Position numbers and translations under genes: made by a program. The notes beneath the pieces were generated by a model that did no database searches, was not told where the DNA came from, and saw only the letters and a list, made by a program, of their open reading frames with translations. Positions 58,701-64,000 of a DNA stretch of 64,000 nucleotides are shown here, piece by piece. The stretch comes from Iris pallida (Eukaryota; Streptophyta; Magnoliopsida; Asparagales; Iridaceae), in NCBI GenBank assembly GCA_029216955.1, contig JANAVB010003400.1:19154492-19218491 (forward strand). Direction: 5' to 3'. Within the stretch, counting starts at the first letter, position 1. The number at the start of each line of letters is the position of its first letter.

Positions 58701-60917
58701 CTATCAAGCTGGCATGCAACCCTGTTCCGGATTGCTTTGTTATGCCAAGTCCAAATGAAGCCTGAGCACGACAATCCCTGGAGCCCCGCCTGGAGGAGAC
58801 ATCTCTAGAAATCATATAGGATAGAGTACAGAGATGTCGCACTTATCTTTGTGAAGAACCCCACAAATCTCTCTCCACCTCCCTAGCGAACACGCTCCCC
58901 TCACATTCCAGGCGATGATAGCCATTAATAATGAGAGGATATTCCCCTGGGAAATACCCGGATCGGCACCTGGGGAATGTACCATATCCGACGCTAATAG
59001 ATCCTCCTCCATCCCAGTCGGAATTGCCTGTTGGGAAACGACCTGAGAGAGCACCATCGCCCAGGCAGGGTTGTCAACACGACCTCCTCCCTGGCAGTAG
59101 GATGCCCCCCTCCCTGGAGGGACTGTCACTCAGCGGACCAACAGCACGTCGCTTCCTACAGTAAACATGCCCCTCAGCCGATCCACCACCCCCCCCCCCC
59201 CCGCTCCTCTCTCCCCGACGCCACCATGCCTCTGTTAATCATACTCCTCTGCCCCAGACAAGTGATCAAAGCCCCACTCGTGGGAGCTAGCTGGGTAGAG
59301 TCAATGAGGCTCATTCCGCCATCATTCACTGGAGGAGTAGCCCCTCCCGTCAAGACCTCCTCTCCACTGTCATCTCTGGAATCCATGTCACGGGGTGAAT
59401 CTGGAACCTCACTAAAGGGAATATTAGGCTCCACCGGGGGGCCTACTAACGAACAAGCACTGACCAGATGTCCAAAACAAGTACATCGTGAACAGGTAGG
59501 TGGAACCCATTCGTATTCCACCTTCTGGGTTAGCACCTCTCCGGAAAGAATTTCATATTCCACCATCTTCGGTAACTCCCCCCCAGCCCGAATCTCCACA
59601 ACAATCCTGGCATACATCAACCTCGAACGGAAGGCAGTAGCTTCATCCGCTTTCCGCCTTGATCAGGGTGCCCACCAAGCTCGCCAAACGCATCAGTAAT
59701 GGGATACTCCAGAACCGGACAGGGAACTCAGGAAAGCGAATCCATACAGAAATGGCATTCAGGACTTCCCTCTCACATCTAAGTTCTGGGGTCCATTCCT
59801 TCGGAATGATTAGCCTGTCGTCGAACGTCCAGGGGCCGCCTTGCAGGATCCTTGTGACATCCTCCGCAAGCCCAAACTTCACATAATAAAAGCCGTTCTC
59901 GCGAGCAAAGAACTCCATACTGCCCTTAGGCTGCCAGACTCGTACCGCATAACCCCGGATTTGTCCGTAGAAAGGGTTGTTGCCTAGGACGTACAGAACC
60001 AGAGTATTCTCCCAGTAGGCGGTCACCTTCTCTATCTCCTGCGCAGGGAACGAGGCCCGGAAACCCCTCCCTGCCTTAATCGACGGCACGTACTCCATCG
60101 ATATGGGACTTTTCGGTCCCACGGGTTTGCAAATATCTGCCCAGGACCTTCCGGGCCGTGGAGTCGCCCCATATGTGGCCTGGGGACAACCCCCGGGGGG
60201 GAGACCTAGACCCCTGACACCGCCAAGTTCTACCACCTTGCCCTTCCCTTTATCCGCCGCGGTCGCCTTGGGCCGCCAGCCCACCGATCTCCCAGCAGAC
60301 GCCACAGGGCCACGGGCCGATGGCCGAGCCCCTGACCCGCCTTGTCGTCTGTCAGCAGAGTAGCGATCCCTAAAATGGCCATGTCCTCCTCCTACCTTTC
60401 TCCCGGTCTTCGTCACGCGACGACGCGTAACCGTCGTCCATCCTCCTCCCTCCATCTGGCCCCCCTGAGATCCAGATCATGCTCCGAATTCGAAATTCGG
60501 AGCGTTGGAGACACCCGGAAGGTTCTGATCTTCGTCCGCTCCCATAGTCGGACCTACCATCGACGAGCCCGTCGCGACCGCCGGAGGGGGTGCGCCTGAC
60601 CCCCCCCCCGGCTGGGAGGAGCACCGAGCCGCCGACCTGGGGGGTCCGCCTGACCCTCCCACCGTCGCTCCCCCTCCCAACCGCCTGGGGGGGGTCGCCT
60701 CCGCCTGCAGCAGGCCTGGGGGGTCCGCCCGACCCCCCCACCCCACCAACGCTCCCGCCCCCCCCCCCCCCCTCCGCCTGTGTGGGCACCTCCGCCGACC
60801 TGGGGGGACTGCCCGACCCCCCTTCTTTCCTGACTTCCCCCGCCGGCGAAGGGATCTGGTGGCCACGGGGGAGGGGGGTTCCTCGAAACCCTAGCCCGAT
60901 CGCGATCGCTCGGGGAA

Positions 60918-60920
<3 letters not shown>
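55704..60920 (-). mobile_element. L1-type LINE, copy G (subfamily 2)
   Basis: 5.2 kb, both ends in (TA)n. It is shorter than E by a 374-bp loss inside the endonuclease (equivalent of 19049-19422), joined at ~58828 over AGT. It otherwise has the best preserved ORF2 of the window. Confidence 0.93.
55781..58925 (-). pseudogene. LINE G ORF2, 846-codon open RT frame, endonuclease deleted
   Basis: The start MAIIAWNVRGACSLGRWREI is at 58925. 374 bp of endonuclease are missing, which shifts the frame, and a CAG-to-TAG stop lies at ~58806. From 58774 to 56234 the frame is open for 846 codons: TWHNKA, LDRALGN, SDHSPIRV, the linker GDRCSKFFYDVIRARQHRN (missing from subfamily 1), LVPKKEGATS, KLDLRKAYD and YADD at 57239-57250. 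The zf-RVT part (CVLCSVENESIGHIFFEC) follows in another frame at 55781-56188, ending LHNIEFDVNAMGN. No RNase H was seen. Confidence 0.9.

Positions 60921-60922
<2 letters not shown>
58930..60922 (-). pseudogene. LINE G ORF1 (DUF4283, knuckle), one main frame break
   Basis: It starts MASPSDRDRARVSR at 60922. The frame 60455-59643 carries DFRDRY-type basic sequence and a full DUF4283 (FFARENGFYYVKFGLAEDVT, IRFPEFPVRFWSIPLLMRLA). The tandem 7-base duplication (here GCGGAAAGCGGAT) at ~59655 ends that frame. The next frame (59620-59174) has the CX2CX4HX4C knuckle at 59453-59494 and an acidic tail. Confidence 0.88.

Positions 60923-60964
<42 letters not shown>
60921..60964. repeat. (TA)n between LINE G and foldback element
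   Basis: A TA tract of ~44 bp. Confidence 0.95.
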
Positions 60965-60968
<4 letters not shown>

Positions 60969-61058
60969 TTCTAGTTTTCAGACTGAAGTTCTTAATATGA
61001 ATGTCACATTCTTTGCTATTATATATTCATATTAAGAACTTCAGTCTGAAAACTAGAA

Positions 61059-61062
<4 letters not shown>
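60965..61062. mobile_element. 98-bp foldback element in (TA)n, unit 3
   Basis: Same boundaries as 21584-21681. The right arm here has AAAACTAG where units 1 and 2 have TAACTAG, so the arms pair almost perfectly. Confidence 0.85.

Positions 61063-61101
<39 letters not shown>
61063..61101. repeat. (TA)n right of foldback element, unit 3
   Basis: A TA tract of ~39 bp. Confidence 0.95.
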
Positions 61102-61103
<2 letters not shown>

Positions 61104-61230
61104 CAGCAAAACCAACCATATCAAGAAAAACTTCCGCTTCTTCGTCTTCTGGAGCCACCATCCACACTTCAAGAACATCGTCGCCACCGCTTAGAGCAGA
61201 GGCGACACCCTTGACCCCCTGGCCCGTGTC
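61102..61230 (-). other. Coding-like resident segment, unit 3
   Basis: The open minus frame has VLEVWMVAPEDEEAEVFLDM with a Phe-to-Val change after it. Here, and not in units 1 and 2, ATG is followed by GTTGGT, which would give a phase-0 donor compatible with the exon at 48693-48812. It is cut by the LTR remnant at 61231. Confidence 0.4.
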
Positions 61231-61326
61231 TGTGACGCCCCAGAACCAGAATACTGGAGAGCGGGGGCGTACATAGCCAGCTACGTATATTGAAATGAAA
61301 TCCACCTCGTTATATCGGGCTGGAGG
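61231..61326 (-). repeat. Remnant of the gypsy LTR, unit 3
   Basis: About 80 bp match 21956-22036, then the sequence jumps ~390 bp to the equivalent of ~22420 (CGGGCTGGAGG). A second LTR is inserted directly after. Confidence 0.82.
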
Positions 61327-63139
61327 TGTCACGCCCCGACTCGCCGAATCGGTCGCCATCGCCTTGACTCGATATAAATCGATCCCCACGGGTCGGGACG
61401 TGATGCCGTACAAGTCTTTGATAGACTTGCACAAGGCAAGGATGTGCGCTTGGAAATTTCTTTTAGGCTCGACGCGTTGAAATTAAACAGTGCAGAGAGT
61501 TGAAAACATAGCATAGGAAGAAACTTAGCTTTTCATTCATAAACTTGCAAAATATGTGCAAGGTCATATTTACATTACATATGCCGTTGCGGCTACATCT
61601 TTGAAATACAAAAGAAAGCTATCGACAGCTACGCCTTGAAATAATCTTCGGCGTTCCATACATTCATGCCCCTTTATACATTTGAACGAAAGCCTTCGGT
61701 CTGAATTGGGCATCAAAATACTTCAAAATAGGAGAGCTTCGTGCCGCCTCCCGTTCTTCAGCTCCAGCTTAGTCTCGAGCTCCCGCAGCACGCTCGTTAC
61801 CTGGGGAGTTGGGGGTTAGCACACTTGCTAGTGGATGGGACGAACCCACTCGTCTAAACCGACACTGCTTATTAAGGATTCAGGCATACGAAGTGATCTT
61901 TCTATTTAGAACTATATGAGTTGCAGTTCATATCGAAGGCACATTTTAAACGATAACAACATAACCCATTTAAAGGCATTCTTACCACGGCCGTGCTCCT
62001 TTCCTGCACAAAATATACATGATACTTACCACCTGCACAAGACAATAGGTGAGCATGCAATCTATCCTATATGCGGTCATTGGTGATATCGACACCAAGA
62101 AGGACGATTACGTAGCCTTGCGACGCGCCCTCCAGTCCAGGTAGCGAGCCTAACTGGAGGTCTCGCAATGCCTCGCGCCGAAGCACGATTTTCATAATTT
62201 CCTCCTAGGCCGATTCGGTCCCAGGGCCCCGGGTACCGTCTCGAGGAAAGCTCACCTTGTGCACAAGTCGTCCTTGACCATGCGAATGTATGAACAGTTA
62301 TATATGTATGAAGTAAATTGCATAGCGTAACCATTATCAAATCACATAATCATTCCTACTCGCGCAAGGGTCCTTTCCCCCGAAACCGTACGTTCTGATT
62401 TAGCATCCCGTAGGCACCAAATTCTCCGAGGCATAATGTACCGCTACCAAGGTTTTCATAGTTGTGTTTTGCATGGCATGAAATATAGTCTATCTCTTTC
62501 TTAGTGTGAACCTATCGATTCAGAGTTTACTTTTCTAGGTTGATATATTATCCCGAGCTCTTGATCTTAGTGGCAAGCATACATCCCGTTAGCATCATCG
62601 ATTTGAACGTTGAACTTTAAGAATTTAGTTGGCGGGAAGGAGTAGAAAAGAAGGGGCCGAAGAACCACCCACCTAAGGAGATTGCGCCGAGAGTAGGAGA
62701 ACGCTTCGCGACGGTCAAGCGTCAGTCACACGAACTCCTGCAATGGCACGAGCATCGAATTAGAACCCTTCCTTCAATCCTTCCTTCGAAATTCTCAAGG
62801 ACGCATTCAGAAATCGACGCGAAAGCACACTATCAAATCCACGCAACAATACGTTCAGAAAGCCAAGAAAACCAATAAAACCAATGGCAGACGGGTTGCG
62901 TCGCTCCCTTTAGAGTTCCTTCGCCAAGACGCCGCCTACCGCATCTAGGACTTATTCCAACAGTAGTCGATCCATTAGTTGGAACGGTACTCATATCACT
63001 CGTCCAAATCGATTTTATTGATGCCATGGTTTTTGTATCCAAACTCGTCGCCGAGTCAGACTAGCCATCTATGTTCCCGACCATGCCTGACTTGGCACGA
63101 GCCTATTACATAGTGCTTCGCCCCAACGGGAGCGGGACA
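61327..63139 (-). repeat. 3' LTR of a second gypsy chromovirus (LTR4)
   Basis: On the minus strand it begins TGTCCCGCTCCC and ends GGGGCGTGACA, 1813 bp. It shares only the extreme end with the other gypsy LTRs. The element body follows at 63140 and leaves the window. I see no tandem array in it. Confidence 0.85.
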
Positions 63140-64000
63140 CTACATAATATACCACTAAGAAAAAGTTTCGTCCCGAAACTTAAGAACAAGGGTCTGACCT
63201 TCGTCGGCAAAAAGTGAAGGGTACTTCTCCCTCATCTCCGCCTCTAACTCCCATGTCGACTCCTCGACGGAATGGTTACGCCAGAGTACGCGAACCAAGG
63301 ACATCGATCGGCTCCGCAGGATCTTTTCTTTATGGTCCAAAATTTGCACGGGCTCCTCCGAGTATGATAGATCGGCGCGTAGCTCCAACTGATCGAAACT
63401 AACCACATGACTTGGGTCATGCACATACTTCCGAAGTTGGGAGACATGGAAGACGTCGTGCACTTCGGCCAGGGCAGGAGGTAGCGCGATCCGGTAAGCA
63501 ACGGTCGCCACTCTTTCGAGGATCTCGAAGGGCCCTACGAATCTCCGACTCAGCTTGCCTTTTACCCCGAATCGCATGACGCCCCGCATCGGCGTCACCT
63601 TCAGAAACACATGGTCCCCAACCGAGAACTCTAACGGTCGTCGACGAGTATCTGCATAACTCTTTTGTCGACTCTGAGCAATGCGAAGCCTATCTCGAAT
63701 CATGCGGACCTTCTCGACGGCTTATTCGACTAGTTCTGGCCCGAGCACCTGTCGCTCCCCGACTGCGTCCCAGCAAATCGGAGATCGGCACTTCCTCCCG
63801 TAAAGCGCCTCGTAGGGGGCCATCTGGATGCTCGATTGGTAACTGTTGTTGTATGCGAATTCCGCGAGCGGCAAGTGCGTGTCCCAGCTAGTCTTCAAAT
63901 CTATCGCGCACAGACGTAGCATATCCTCCAGGATCTGATTTACTCTTTCTGTCTGGCCATCGGTTTGCGGGTGGTACGCGGAGCTAAGGTTCAACTTAGT
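63140..64000 (-). pseudogene. gypsy integrase, C-terminal half, one nonsense codon
   Basis: From the window edge leftward: [20 protein letters not shown] (with the catalytic glutamate), [13 protein letters not shown], then a TAA at 63722-63724. It continues in the same frame with QSRQKSYADTRRRPLEFSVG, DHVFLKVTP and VHDVFHVSQLRKYV. The chromodomain-like tail PVQILDHKEKILRSRSMSLV and EESTWELEAEMREKYPSLF follows, ending at 63155. The tail resembles that of the element at 24968, but the LTRs differ. The rest of pol is outside the window. Confidence 0.88.

Noticed and set aside
59174..60455. Programmed frameshift between DUF4283 and the knuckle in ORF1 of E/F/G
   Set aside because: The 7-base duplication is shared because the three copies descend from one insertion. 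Subfamily 1 (D) reads through this region without it, so it is a mutation and not a mechanism.

Overview
The window looks like nuclear DNA of a flowering plant and consists almost entirely of transposable elements. The evidence is Ty1/copia and chromodomain-type Ty3/gypsy elements, L1-type LINEs whose ORF1 carries DUF4283 plus a CCHC knuckle, a hAT-type MITE, foldback MITEs, a tiny Helitron and very long (TA)n tracts. No bacterial operon, rRNA or tRNA was seen. The species cannot be told from the sequence. Almost every coding frame is broken. The only good candidate for a resident gene is the last two coding exons of an unrecognised minus-strand gene at 48078-48812.

Layout. 1-2932 is a long gypsy LTR (its first ~90 bp lie outside the window) nested in the 5' LTR of a copia element (2933-9285). 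From 9286 a composite block begins: resident DNA, a (TA)n tract, a plus-strand LINE (A, 10936-15882), (TA)n, a minus-strand LINE (E, 15930-21521), (TA)n, a 98-bp foldback element, (TA)n, a short coding-like segment, and then the LTR of a minus-strand gypsy element. The block recurs as unit 2 (28549-43632: LINE B, LINE F) and unit 3 (48222-61326: LINE D, LINE G), each with its own later changes. Unit 1 gained a copia and a hAT MITE and lost ORF1 of its LINE. Unit 2 took a gypsy insertion, followed by a large deletion that fused the gypsy leader to LINE F. Unit 3 acquired poly-G runs and a further gypsy insertion (61327 to the window end). Between units 1 and 2 lies a deleted gypsy element (21956-28548) with gag fused to integrase. 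Between units 2 and 3 lie a 3' LINE fragment (C, 43633-45415), a MITE in (TA)n, microsatellites, resident DNA with a 211-bp Helitron, and the host exons.

How it fits together. The plus-strand LINEs (A/B/D) and minus-strand LINEs (E/F/G) are two related subfamilies that end in the same 3' sequence followed by (TA)n. They lie tail to tail, so their 3' ends form a large palindrome. Every undisturbed LINE end in the window abuts (TA)n, and so do two unrelated foldback elements, which suggests that the microsatellite is a shared insertion target. A/B/D share unusual inner structures (a duplicated RT start separated by a repeat-bearing spacer), and E/F/G share a frameshift. Each trio is therefore best explained by copying of one inserted locus, not by three separate insertions.

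A second theme is that the gypsy LTRs carry different internal tandem arrays at about the same depth, and several rearrangement breakpoints fall in those arrays.
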